NCBI RefSeq assembly: GCF_900156065.1
Contig: NZ_FTNF01000007.1
Coordinates: 1 to 64,000 of the forward strand
DNA: 64,000 bases
Direction of reading: 5' to 3'
Source of the DNA: Micromonospora avicenniae
GTDB taxonomy: Bacteria; Actinomycetota; Actinomycetes; Mycobacteriales; Micromonosporaceae
Below are positions 49,345 to 57,368 of this stretch, piece after piece (the first letter of the stretch is position 1; each line of letters starts with the position of its first letter). Made by a program: the position numbers and the translations under genes. Under the pieces are notes generated by a model, which had not been told where the DNA came from, searched no databases, and saw only the letters and a program-made list of their open reading frames with translations.

Positions 49345-50391
49345 ATGCGCTGGGACAACCTCGCCGCTCCCCCGGACGAGGGGGCTCCCGAACGGGCAGC
49401 GCCAGCGACGCCACCCCTGCCGCTGGCGCTGCCCGGCGCGACCGTCCGCACCTTCGACACTCCGGGCTTCTCCGGCATGACGTTCTACGAGGTGCAGGCC
49501 AAGTCGATCATCAATCGTGTGGCGGGCAACTCGCACGTCCCGTTCGAGTGGACGATCAACCCCTACCGTGGCTGCAGTCATGCGTGTGTCTACTGCTTTG
49601 CGAGGAATACTCACACCTACCTCGACCTGGATGCCGGGGCGGACTTCGACCAGAAGGTGATCGTCAAGGTCAACGCGGGTGAGCTGCTGCGGCGGGAGCT
49701 GGCGGCGCCGCGGTGGCGGGGCGCCCACATCGCGATGGGCACGAACGTCGACTGCTACCAGCGGGCCGAGGGGCGCTACCAGCTGATGCCGCAGATCATC
49801 ACGGCGCTGCGCGACTTCGCCAACCCATTCTCGATCCTCACCAAGGGCACCTTGATCCTGCGCGACCTTCCGCTGCTCCGGCAGGCCGCCGAGGTCACCC
49901 GGGTCGGCGTCTCCTTCTCGGTGGGCTTCGTCGACGAGCGGCTCTGGCGGGCCGTCGAGCCGGGCACCCCCAGCCCGCGCCGCAGGCTGGACGCCGTCCG
50001 GACGCTCTCCGACGCCGGTTTCTCCGTGGGCGTACTGATGGCGCCGATCCTGCCCGGCCTCACCGACGACGACGAGTCGATCGACGCCACCGTCGCGGCG
50101 ATCGCGGCGGCCGGAGCGACCAGCGTGACACCCATACCGCTGCACCTGCGCACCGGCGCTCGCGAGTGGTACGCGCACTGGCTGGCCCGCGAGTTCCCGC
50201 ACCTGGTGCCGCGCTACCGCGAGCTATACCGTGCCGGCTCGTACACGCCGCAGGCCTATCAACGGGAGCTGACCGCGCGGGTGCGGATCGCCGCCCGCCG
50301 GCACGGCCTGCACCGGGGCGAGCAGGGCGAGAACCGCAACCATCCGCAACCGCCGGCACCGCCGGCCACCGAGCAGCTCACCCTGCTCTGA
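49345..50391 (+). CDS. radical SAM protein, Rv2578c family
   Basis: 348 residues beginning MRWDNLAAPP, the usual start of this family. The 4Fe-4S motif is in NPYRGCSHACVYCFARNTHT (CxxxCxxC, ~77-84), with VNAGELLRRELAAPRWRGAH and GTNVDCYQRAEGRYQL following, as in SplB/photolyase-like DNA repair relatives. Role in DNA damage response is supported by the SOS box next to the start. Substrate unknown. Confidence 0.92.
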   Translation: MRWDNLAAPPDEGAPERAAPATPPLPLALPGATVRTFDTPGFSGMTFYEVQAKSIINRVAGNSHVPFEWTINPYRGCSHACVYCFARNTHTYLDLDAGADFDQKVIVKVNAGELLRRELAAPRWRGAHIAMGTNVDCYQRAEGRYQLMPQIITALRDFANPFSILTKGTLILRDLPLLRQAAEVTRVGVSFSVGFVDERLWRAVEPGTPSPRRRLDAVRTLSDAGFSVGVLMAPILPGLTDDDESIDATVAAIAAAGATSVTPIPLHLRTGAREWYAHWLAREFPHLVPRYRELYRAGSYTPQAYQRELTARVRIAARRHGLHRGEQGENRNHPQPPAPPATEQLTLL

Positions 50392-50433
50392 CCGCTCGTG
50401 GGCGAAGGCCGGGTCGCGGGCTACAGTCGGCCG

Positions 50434-50841
50434 GTGCGTACCGCTCAGGAAATTCTCGCCGACTCCGCCGTGATCGCCGTGGTGGGCGCGTCCCGCGACC
50501 CGCTCAAGTCCGCGCACAGCGTGCCCTTGCAGATGCAGCGGCACGGCTGGCGGATCATCCCGGTCAACCCGATCGCCGACGAACTGTTCGGAGAGCGGGT
50601 CTACCGCACGCTCGCCGACATCCCGCACCCGGTGGACCTGGTGAACGTGTTCCGGCCCGCCGAGGATGCGGTCGAGGTGGTCCGGCAGGCGGTGGCGATC
50701 GGCGCCCCCGCCGTGTGGCTGCAGCTCGACATCATCTCGCCCGAGGCGCGGCGGATCGCCGAGGAGGCCGGCATCGAGTACGTCGAGAACCGCTGCCTGG
50801 CGGTGGAACGCGCCGTCGGTGCCCTCACCCGCCTCGGCTGA
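50434..50841 (+). CDS. CoA-binding-domain protein (YccU-like)
   Basis: 135 residues of Rossmann fold: IAVVGASRDPLKSAHSVPLQ, MQRHGWRIIPVNPIADELFG, DLVNVFRPAEDAVEVVRQAV and GAPAVWLQLDIISPEARRIA with the conserved C in NRCLAVE. Small stand-alone CoA_binding_2 proteins bind CoA, function unclear. GTG at 50434 chosen over an upstream in-frame GTG at 50398. Confidence 0.92.
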   Translation: MRTAQEILADSAVIAVVGASRDPLKSAHSVPLQMQRHGWRIIPVNPIADELFGERVYRTLADIPHPVDLVNVFRPAEDAVEVVRQAVAIGAPAVWLQLDIISPEARRIAEEAGIEYVENRCLAVERAVGALTRLG

Positions 50842-50854
50842 GCCGACCCGACCT

Positions 50855-50914
50855 GTTGATCAAGAGATTCGCGTCAGATCCGGCCCCGCCGGCGACGCGA
50901 ACCTCTTGATCGAC
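50855..50914. repeat. REP-like inverted repeat (TTGATCAAGAG family)
   Basis: GTTGATCAAGAGATTCGCGTC pairs across ~18 bases with GACGCGAACCTCTTGATCGAC. It lies between convergent genes and is of the GATCAAGAGGTTNGCGTC type that I recall as frequent in Micromonospora intergenic regions. It can also act as a bidirectional terminator. Confidence 0.78.
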
Positions 50915-50933
50915 GTGGGGATGTGGGCGGGCG

Positions 50934-52130
50934 TCAGAGCTTGTACTCCTTGAGCAGGCCGCGGGAGATGATCGTCTTCTGGATCTCCGAGGTGCCCTCG
51001 CCGATCAGCAGGAACGGCGCCTCCCGCATCAGCCGCTCGATCTCGTACTCCTTGGAGTAGCCGTAGCCGCCGTGGATGCGGAAGGCCTCCTGGACCACCT
51101 CGGCGCAGTATTCCGAGGCGAGCAGCTTGGCCATACCGGCCTCGACGTCGTTGCGCTGGCCGGCGTCCTTGAGCCGGGCCGCGTTGACCATGAGGGCGTG
51201 CGCGGCCTCGATCTTCGTACCCATCTCGGCGAGCTTGAACGCGACGGCCTGGTGCTTGGCGAGCGGCTGGCCGAAGGTGCGGCGCTGCTGGGCGTACGCG
51301 ACGGCCAGTTCGAAGGCCCGGATCGAGATGCCACAGGCGCGGGCGGCGACGTTCACCCGGCCGACCTCGATGCCGTCCATCATCTGGTAGAAGCCACGGC
51401 CGACCTTCTCCGCACCGCCGAGCACGGCCGAGGCGGGCACGGTCACCCCGTCGAGCACCATCTCCGTGGTCTCGACGCCCTTGTAGCCCATCTTCTCGAT
51501 CCGGCCGGGGATGGTGAGGCCGGGCGCCGTCTCGCCGAAGCCGGGCTCCTTCTCCAGCAGGAAGGTGCTCATGTTGCCGTAGACCGAGTCGGCGCCGGTG
51601 TCGGTCTTGACCAGGGTGGCCACCACCGAGGAGTACGCCCCGTTTGTCAGCCACATCTTCTGGCCGTCGATGACGAACCGGTCGCCGTCGCGGACGGCCT
51701 TCGACCTGATCGCGGCGACGTCGGAGCCGCACTCCGGCTCGGACATCGAGAACGCGCCCCGCGTGTCGCCGGTGGCCATCCTCGGCAGCAGCCGGCTCCG
51801 CTGCTCTGCCGAGCCGTGTTGGGAGATCAGGTACGCCACGATGAAGTGCGTGTTGACGATGCCGGAGATCGACATCCAGGCCCGGGACAGCTCCTCGACC
51901 ACGAGGGCGTACGTCAGCAGCGACTCGCCGAGCCCGCCGTACTCCTCGGCGATGGTGAGACCGAAGAGCCCCATCTCGCGCATCCCGTCGATGATGTCGG
52001 TCGGGTACTCGTCGGCGCGCTCGAGCCGCTGCGCGTGGGGGATGATTTCCTTGTCGGCGAACTCCCGAACGGTCTCCAGGATCGACCGCTGCACATCGGT
52101 CAGGCCGGGCGTCTGGGCGAGTCGAGCCAT
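50934..52130 (-). CDS. acyl-CoA dehydrogenase
   Basis: 398 residues: IAEEYGGLGESLLTYALVVE, AFSMSEPECGSDVAAIRSKA (FAD/substrate motif), GQKMWLTNGAYSSVVATLVK, AYAQQRRTFGQPLAKHQAVA, EAFRIHGGYGYSKEYEIERL and PFLLIGEGTSEIQKTIISRG, with the catalytic Glu in EGTSEIQ. Oxidises an acyl-CoA to the enoyl-CoA; chain specificity cannot be read, though close relatives are FadE19-like. GGAGGCTGAG precedes ATG and a TetR-type operator lies ~40 bases upstream. Confidence 0.95.
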   Translation of the reverse strand: MARLAQTPGLTDVQRSILETVREFADKEIIPHAQRLERADEYPTDIIDGMREMGLFGLTIAEEYGGLGESLLTYALVVEELSRAWMSISGIVNTHFIVAYLISQHGSAEQRSRLLPRMATGDTRGAFSMSEPECGSDVAAIRSKAVRDGDRFVIDGQKMWLTNGAYSSVVATLVKTDTGADSVYGNMSTFLLEKEPGFGETAPGLTIPGRIEKMGYKGVETTEMVLDGVTVPASAVLGGAEKVGRGFYQMMDGIEVGRVNVAARACGISIRAFELAVAYAQQRRTFGQPLAKHQAVAFKLAEMGTKIEAAHALMVNAARLKDAGQRNDVEAGMAKLLASEYCAEVVQEAFRIHGGYGYSKEYEIERLMREAPFLLIGEGTSEIQKTIISRGLLKEYKL

Positions 52131-52167
52131 CTCAGCCTCCGGGGGATCGGAGCATTACTCGTGGGTA

Positions 52168-52185
52168 ACTGAACGCTCGGTCAGT
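52168..52185. promoter_or_regulatory. TetR-type operator upstream of acyl-CoA dehydrogenase
   Basis: ACTGAACGCTCGGTCAGT is an inverted repeat (ACTGA...TCAGT with further matches inside) of the ACCGAGCGTTCGGT-like type used by TetR-family acyl-CoA regulators in actinobacteria. It lies 38 bases before the dehydrogenase start. No tetR gene is in the window. Confidence 0.65.
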
Positions 52186-52308
52186 ATCGGTCGCCCTCGC
52201 GACGAGGCCAAGGTGACCAGTCCACACAACCGCTGTGAAAAGGTTCACCGCTGCGGGTAGCGTCCGGCAAGAGGGCCCATGCCCCGGCGCCGGCAGGAGG
52301 AGGAGACC

Positions 52309-52869
52309 GTGACGAACCCGCCGCCGTCCGACCCGTCCGGTCCCGAGCAGCCACCCTCGCCGTACGAGCCACCGCAGGGCCAGCCGCCCGCCGGGCAGCC
52401 GCCGGAGCGCTCGCCCTACGCGCCGCCGTCGGACGAGCCGTCGCCGTTCGGCCCGCCGCCGGAACGCCCGCCGTACCTGCCGCCCGCCGACGAGTCACCC
52501 GCGCCACCCGCACCCGACCAACCGCCGTTCGGTCACCCGGGCGGCTACCCGCCGGGCCCGCAGTGGGGGCAGCAGCCGCCGTACGCCCCGCAGCCGCCGT
52601 ACGGGCAGTACGGGCCGTCTCCTTCCGGCCCGGTCCGCACCAACGTGCTGGCGATCCTGTCGCTGGTCTTCGCGTTCGTCTTCGCGCCGGCCGGCATCGT
52701 CCTCGGCCATCTGGCCAAGCGACAGCTGCGCACCAGCCGCGAGGAAGGCGAACAGCTCGCCACCTGGGGACTGATCCTCAGCTACGTCTTCACCGGGCTG
52801 GGCCTGCTGGCCTGCTGCGGCTGGCTCGCCGTGGTGATCCTCGCCAGCGGCAACGGCAACAACTACTGA
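52309..52869 (+). CDS. DUF4190 membrane protein with proline-rich N-terminus
   Basis: 186 residues from GTG with GGAGGAGGAGAC just upstream (the frame opens earlier at 52279). ~110 residues of Pro/Tyr/Gln-rich disordered sequence precede two helices: NVLAILSLVFAFVFAPAGIV, then LGHLAKRQLRTSREEGEQLA and ILSYVFTGLGLLACCGWLAV. The LGHxAxRQ phrase marks DUF4190. Function unknown. A sister gene lies at 53915. Confidence 0.86.
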   Translation: MTNPPPSDPSGPEQPPSPYEPPQGQPPAGQPPERSPYAPPSDEPSPFGPPPERPPYLPPADESPAPPAPDQPPFGHPGGYPPGPQWGQQPPYAPQPPYGQYGPSPSGPVRTNVLAILSLVFAFVFAPAGIVLGHLAKRQLRTSREEGEQLATWGLILSYVFTGLGLLACCGWLAVVILASGNGNNY

Positions 52870-52893
52870 GCACCCGCCGGCGACAGCGTGGGC

Positions 52894-53649
52894 TCAGCGG
52901 AACTCGGCCTCGCGGACGCTGTTGCCTCCGTCGACCACCAGCATCTGCCCGGTGATGTACGACGCGGCGGGCGAGCAGAGGAAGGCAATCGCGGCGGCCA
53001 CCTCGTCCGGTGTGCCGGGTCGTCCGACAGGCGTGCCGAGCCCCTGCTTGATCTCGGCCATCGTGGACGCCGCCGTGTAGATGGTGCCCGGGGCCACCGC
53101 GTTCACGGTCACCCCGTCGGCGATCGCCTCCATGGCGAGGGCCCGGGTCAACCCGACCACGCCCGCCTTGGCCGCGGCGTACGCCGCCTCGGTGGGCAGC
53201 GCGTTGACCGGTCCGGCGGTGGCCGACAGGTTGACGATGCGTCCCCAGCCCCGCTCGGCCATCCCACCGATGAACGCCCGGCTGCACAGGAACGCCGTGG
53301 TGAGGTTCCGGTCGATCTCACCGCGCCACTCGTCGTACGTGAGCTGAGCGACCGGCCGGAGCACCTCGGGACTGGCCCGGCTCGCCAGGCCGGCGTTGTT
53401 GACCAGCACCTCGACGTCGCCGAGCTGCTCGGCGACCGCGTCGGCCAGCGCCCCCACCTCGGACTCGTCGGTCAGGTCGGCGACGAACCCGGTGACTCCC
53501 AGTTCGCTCGCCCGTTCGTGGATCCGGCGGGTGGTGGACACGATGGCCACCCGGGCGCCCAGGTCGGCGAGACGGCGGGCGGTCGCGAAGCCGATGCCGT
53601 CCGGGCTGCCCGCCCCGGTCACCAGCGCGACCCGGCCGTCGAGCCGCAT
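52894..53649 (-). CDS. SDR-family oxidoreductase
   Basis: 251 residues: [20 protein letters not shown] (TGxxxGIG with a two-residue insert), [40 protein letters not shown] with catalytic [21 protein letters not shown], and C-terminal [20 protein letters not shown]. Classical FabG-like short-chain dehydrogenase. Start at ATG 53649, since upstream sequence lacks fold-like residues. Substrate unknown. Confidence 0.93.
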   Translation of the reverse strand: MRLDGRVALVTGAGSPDGIGFATARRLADLGARVAIVSTTRRIHERASELGVTGFVADLTDESEVGALADAVAEQLGDVEVLVNNAGLASRASPEVLRPVAQLTYDEWRGEIDRNLTTAFLCSRAFIGGMAERGWGRIVNLSATAGPVNALPTEAAYAAAKAGVVGLTRALAMEAIADGVTVNAVAPGTIYTAASTMAEIKQGLGTPVGRPGTPDEVAAAIAFLCSPAASYITGQMLVVDGGNSVREAEFR

Positions 53650-53914
53650 CGTCACCGGCTCCGGCAACGCGGCCGGTAGATCCTGATCGGCCACGTTGGC
53701 CGGTGCGGTCGCGCGGTTGCGCCGGGCGAAGCCCGGACGGCTCGCGTCCCGTCTCGTCGACTGCCGGAGCGGTCCGCGGCGCGCGCGTCGATTGCCATGC
53801 CTGGATCCTGCCCGTTCGGGGCGGTACGGGCAACGAGGCACCCGGGTGCCGGGGGCATCGGTTTTGCCCGGTGCTGGCTACCCTGGCGGCACACGCAGCC
53901 AACGGAGAGAGCGC

Positions 53915-54469
53915 ATGACCTATCCTCCCCCGCCCGGTTGGCACGATCCGGCAGGATCGGGCCAGCAGCCGAGCCAGCCAGCCGATCCGACGCTGCCGAT
54001 GAGCGGCCCGCCGGTACCCACCCAGCCAGGCCCGGTCGACCCGTACGCGCCGGCGAATCCGTACGGCGGTCAGCAGCCACCCGCCGTGTCGCCGTACGCG
54101 CCGGCCGACCCGTACGCCGCGCAACAGCCGCCCGCCGTCGCCCCGTACGCCCAGCCCGGCCAGGCGCCCGCCTACCCGGGCTACGGTTATCCGCCCGCGC
54201 CGCCGACCAACGGGATGGCGGTCGCCGCGATGGTCATCGGCATCACCGGCATCATGGGCCTCTGCGGGTACGGCATCGGCGGCATCATCGGCGTCGTCGG
54301 TGCCATCCTCGGCCACATCGCCAAGCGCCAGATCCGTGAGCGGGGTGGGAGCGGCGAGGGCATGGCGACCGCCGGCATCATCATGGGCTGGATCTCCACG
54401 GTCATCGCGGTGCTCGCCACGATCGGCATCATCATCGCGATCGTCGTCGCGGCGAACCAGAACAGCTGA
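53915..54469 (+). CDS. DUF4190 membrane protein, second copy
   Basis: 184 residues: MTYPPPPGWHDPAGSGQQPS and repeated VDPYAPANPYGGQQPPAVSP, then NGMAVAAMVIGITGIMGLCG, ILGHIAKRQIRERGGSGEGM and GIIMGWISTVIAVLATIGII. Same design as the gene at 52309, with GGAGAG before ATG, but only the LGHxAKRQ region is alike, so the duplication is old. Function unknown. Confidence 0.87.
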   Translation: MTYPPPPGWHDPAGSGQQPSQPADPTLPMSGPPVPTQPGPVDPYAPANPYGGQQPPAVSPYAPADPYAAQQPPAVAPYAQPGQAPAYPGYGYPPAPPTNGMAVAAMVIGITGIMGLCGYGIGGIIGVVGAILGHIAKRQIRERGGSGEGMATAGIIMGWISTVIAVLATIGIIIAIVVAANQNS

Positions 54470-54475
54470 CCACCG

Positions 54476-54519
54476 CGGCGGTCGTGCCGGTCGGGACGTC
54501 CCGGCCGGCACGACCGCCG
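54476..54519. terminator. bidirectional hairpin terminator
   Basis: CGGCGGTCGTGCCGG and CCGGCACGACCGCCG form a perfect 15-bp stem with a 14-nt loop between the convergent DUF4190 and CitE-like genes. Confidence 0.85.
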
Positions 54520-54520
54520 G

Positions 54521-55477
54521 TCACTGCTGGGGTGGGGTGAACGAGGACGTGCGGGTCATCCCGGCGGCCCGCCCCTTGGCGGCGATGACCAGGGCCATCT
54601 TGCGAGACGCCTCGTCGATCATCTCGTCACCGAGCATCACCGCGCCGAGCCTGCCACCCGCCTCGGAGGTGTAGTGCTGGTAGGCGTCGAGGATCAACTC
54701 GGCGTGGTCGTAGTCGGCCTGGGCCGGCGAGTAGACCTCGTTCGCCGCCTCGATCTGGCCGGGGTGCAGGACCCACTTGCCGTCGAAGCCGAGTGCGGCC
54801 GAACGCCGGGCGACCTCGCGGAACCCGTCCAGGTCCCGGATCTGCAGGAACGGCCCGTCGATGGCCTGCTTGTCGTGCATCCGGGCGGCCATGAGGATCC
54901 GCATCAGGATGTAGTGGTAGGGGTCGCCGGGGTAGTCCGGGATGAGCGCGCCGACCGCGAGCGACCTCATGTTGATCGAGGCCATGAAGTCGGCCGGACC
55001 GAAGATGATCGTCTCCACCCGCGGCGACGCGGCGGCGATCTCGTCCACGTTGACCAGGCCGGCGGCGTTCTCGATCTGCGCCTCGATGCCGATCCGGCCG
55101 ACCTCGAGGCCGAGCGTCTTCTCCAACTGGGTGAGGGTCAGGTCCAACCACTGCACCTGACCCGCGTTCTGCACCTTCGGCAGCATGACGCAGTCCAGGT
55201 TGGCGCCCGCGCCTTCGACCACGTCGATGACGTCCCGGTAGGTCCACGGGGTGGTGAGGTCGTTGACCCGTACGACCCGGGTCTTGCCGGCCCAGTCGCC
55301 CTCGTTGAGCGCGGCCACGATGTTCTTGCGGGCGTCCGGCTTCGCCAACGGCGCGACCGCGTCCTCCAGGTCGAGGAAGACCTGATCGGCCGGGAGCCCT
55401 TGGGCCTTGCCGAGCATCTTGACGCTGGAACCCGGTACCGCCAGGCAGGACCGGCGGGGGCGACCGACAGCGGCCAT
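54521..55477 (-). CDS. HpcH/HpaI aldolase / CitE-like CoA-ester lyase
   Basis: 318 residues with AAGGAG six bases before the ATG at 55477. RSCLAVPGSSVKMLGKAQGL, PADQVFLDLEDAVAPLAKPD, LDCVMLPKVQNAGQV, IGIEAQIENAAGLVNVDEIA, VETIIFGPADFMASI and FDGKWVLHPGQIEAANEVYS are the metal and acyl-CoA binding motifs of the CitE/malyl-CoA lyase family. A close mycobacterial relative (Rv2498c) cleaves 3-hydroxy-3-methylglutaryl- or malyl-type CoA esters. Likely in leucine or C5-acid breakdown with the MaoC and acyl-CoA dehydrogenase seen here (inference). Confidence 0.92.
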   Translation of the reverse strand: MAAVGRPRRSCLAVPGSSVKMLGKAQGLPADQVFLDLEDAVAPLAKPDARKNIVAALNEGDWAGKTRVVRVNDLTTPWTYRDVIDVVEGAGANLDCVMLPKVQNAGQVQWLDLTLTQLEKTLGLEVGRIGIEAQIENAAGLVNVDEIAAASPRVETIIFGPADFMASINMRSLAVGALIPDYPGDPYHYILMRILMAARMHDKQAIDGPFLQIRDLDGFREVARRSAALGFDGKWVLHPGQIEAANEVYSPAQADYDHAELILDAYQHYTSEAGGRLGAVMLGDEMIDEASRKMALVIAAKGRAAGMTRTSSFTPPQQ

Positions 55478-55574
55478 GGATGGCTCCTTCCGGCGTGGCG
55501 GGAACGCCGACGCCAGCCGACGAAGACTGAGGCACAACGATCCCAAAGGGGCTACGCCACGGTAACGTCGCGCC

Positions 55575-56420
55575 ATGACCGGGGTGAACCGAGCTGTGGA
55601 AGATCTCACTGGGCGGCGCCTGGTGTTGGTGACCGGCGCCAGTTCGGGCATCGGCCTGGCGGCTGCGGTCGACCTGGCGCGCCGGGGTGACCAGGTGGTA
55701 CTCGTCGGCCGCGACCCGGCCCGCCTGCAGGCCGCCGGAGACCGGGTCCGCGACGCGTCCGGAGAGACGCCGGAGCTGTTCCGGGCCGACTTCGCCGTGC
55801 TCGACGACGTACGCCGGCTGGCCGAGAAGCTGCGCGCGGCGTACGACCGGATCGACGTGCTGGTCAACAACGCCGGCGCGATCGTGCTCCAGCCGGTCAC
55901 CACGGTCGACGGCTTCGAACTCTCCATTCAGGCCAACCACCTGGCGCCGTTCCTGCTCAGCAACCTGCTGCGCGACCGGGTCGGCCGGATGGTGGTCACC
56001 GCCTCCGGGGCGCACCGCAGCGGCGCGCTGGACCCGAACGACCTCAACCTTCCGCTGCGCCGCTACCGGGCGTTCACGGCGTACGGCACCAGCAAGCAGG
56101 CGAACATCCTCTTCACCGCCGAGGCTGCCCGGCGCTGGCCGGAGATCCACTCGCACTGCTTCCACCCCGGGGTGGTGCGCACCCGGTTCGGCAACGAGAG
56201 CCGGTTGGTCGCGGCCGGCATGCGCCTGCTGCCGTTCCGCAGCCCGGAGAAGGGCGCGGAGACGCTGCTCTGGCTGGTCAACTCCGACCCGGCGCGACTG
56301 CGCAACGGCGGGTACTACTACAACCGGCGGCTCCGCCGTCCGCTGCGCAAGGCGGCCGACCCGCAGCTCGCCGCGCGGCTCTGGACGGCCAGCGCCAAGG
56401 CCGTCGGCATCGACGCCTGA
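55575..56420 (+). CDS. SDR-family oxidoreductase (retinol-dehydrogenase-like)
   Basis: 281 residues: LVLVTGASSGIGLAAAVDLA, VVLVGRDPARLQAAGDRV, RIDVLVNNAGAIVLQPVTTV, RMVVTASGAHRSGALDP, and YGTSKQAN with HPGVVRTRFGN, an extended SDR of the WW-domain/retinol-dehydrogenase-like class. Asn, Ser, Tyr and Lys of the tetrad are intact. Substrate unknown. Confidence 0.92.
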   Translation: MTGVNRAVEDLTGRRLVLVTGASSGIGLAAAVDLARRGDQVVLVGRDPARLQAAGDRVRDASGETPELFRADFAVLDDVRRLAEKLRAAYDRIDVLVNNAGAIVLQPVTTVDGFELSIQANHLAPFLLSNLLRDRVGRMVVTASGAHRSGALDPNDLNLPLRRYRAFTAYGTSKQANILFTAEAARRWPEIHSHCFHPGVVRTRFGNESRLVAAGMRLLPFRSPEKGAETLLWLVNSDPARLRNGGYYYNRRLRRPLRKAADPQLAARLWTASAKAVGIDA

Positions 56421-56606
56421 CCCGTCGCCCGCCCTGCGGCAACCCGAGCCGTCGAGGTCCGAGGTTCGGTTCTCGCGGTTCAACGAACCGGCCGGAAGAG
56501 ACGAGAGCCACCATTACGGCAACCGCGAGAAAATGATCGGCTTCGAGGTGATCGGCTTGTGACGAATCTCTGTCGCAGCTGAAAGCGAGCCGAAGGTAAT
56601 CACCTC

Positions 56607-57368
56607 ATGTTCCTTTTCCTTCTGGCGCTGAGCGGACTCGCCTGGAGCATCGTGTATGTCGATGCCGTTCGGGTCGGACTACGCGATCGCACGTACGCCA
56701 TGCCGCTGTTCGCGCTCGGGCTGAACCTCTGCTGGGAGGTTCTGAACGCCATCGTCGCGCTCCCTGGCGACGGCAGGTTCCAGGGCGTGATCGACGTGTG
56801 CTGGGCAGCCCTGGACATCGGCATTCTCTATACCTATTTCCGGTACGGGCGTCGCTATTGGCCACGATCGGTTCCGAGCTGGATCTTTTTCGGCTGGACC
56901 CTTCTCGTAATCGCCGCGTCACTCCTCCTGCAACTGCTGTTCATGCACGAGTTCGGTACGCGGACCGGCCCCGCGTACGCCGCGTTCCTGCAGAACCTGC
57001 TCATGTCGGTTCTGTTCATTCACATGTTCGTGGCCCGGCGGGGCGCCGAGGGTCAGTCGCTGCTCATCGCGGTCGCCAAGTGGATCGGCACGCTGGCTCC
57101 GACCATCGCCTTCGGCGTGCTCGGGCACAGTGTGTTCCTGCTCGCCATCGGTGTGCTGTGCGGCGTGTTCGACCTGATCTACATCGGGATGATGCTCTGG
57201 CCGGCCGGCCGATGGGTCGCGTGGACTAGTCGGCCAGATGCACCGGCAGGCTCGTCACCACCACGCCGGGCAGGGCTCGAAGGGCACGGCGCAGGCGATG
57301 CTCGGCCCGGCTGTGCAGCAGCCGCTGCCACGGTCCCCGCACCACCACCTCCGGCACCACCACGGTGA
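56607..57368 (+). CDS. polytopic membrane protein, possible Pyr4/PaxB-like terpene cyclase
   Basis: About seven helices in the first 210 residues. SGLAWSIVYVDAVRVGLRDR and PLFALGLNLCWEVLNAIVAL, then VCWAALDIGILYTYFRYGRR: the Trp-Glu pair in helix 2 and the Asp in helix 3 are where Pyr4/PaxB-type transmembrane terpene cyclases keep their acids. A second WAKWIGT region and LIYIGMM end the helices. The last ~45 residues are antisense to the transporter gene and Pro-rich, likely not functional. The cyclase call is tentative; no prenyltransferase is nearby. Confidence 0.68.
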   Translation: MFLFLLALSGLAWSIVYVDAVRVGLRDRTYAMPLFALGLNLCWEVLNAIVALPGDGRFQGVIDVCWAALDIGILYTYFRYGRRYWPRSVPSWIFFGWTLLVIAASLLLQLLFMHEFGTRTGPAYAAFLQNLLMSVLFIHMFVARRGAEGQSLLIAVAKWIGTLAPTIAFGVLGHSVFLLAIGVLCGVFDLIYIGMMLWPAGRWVAWTSRPDAPAGSSPPRRAGLEGHGAGDARPGCAAAAATVPAPPPPAPPR

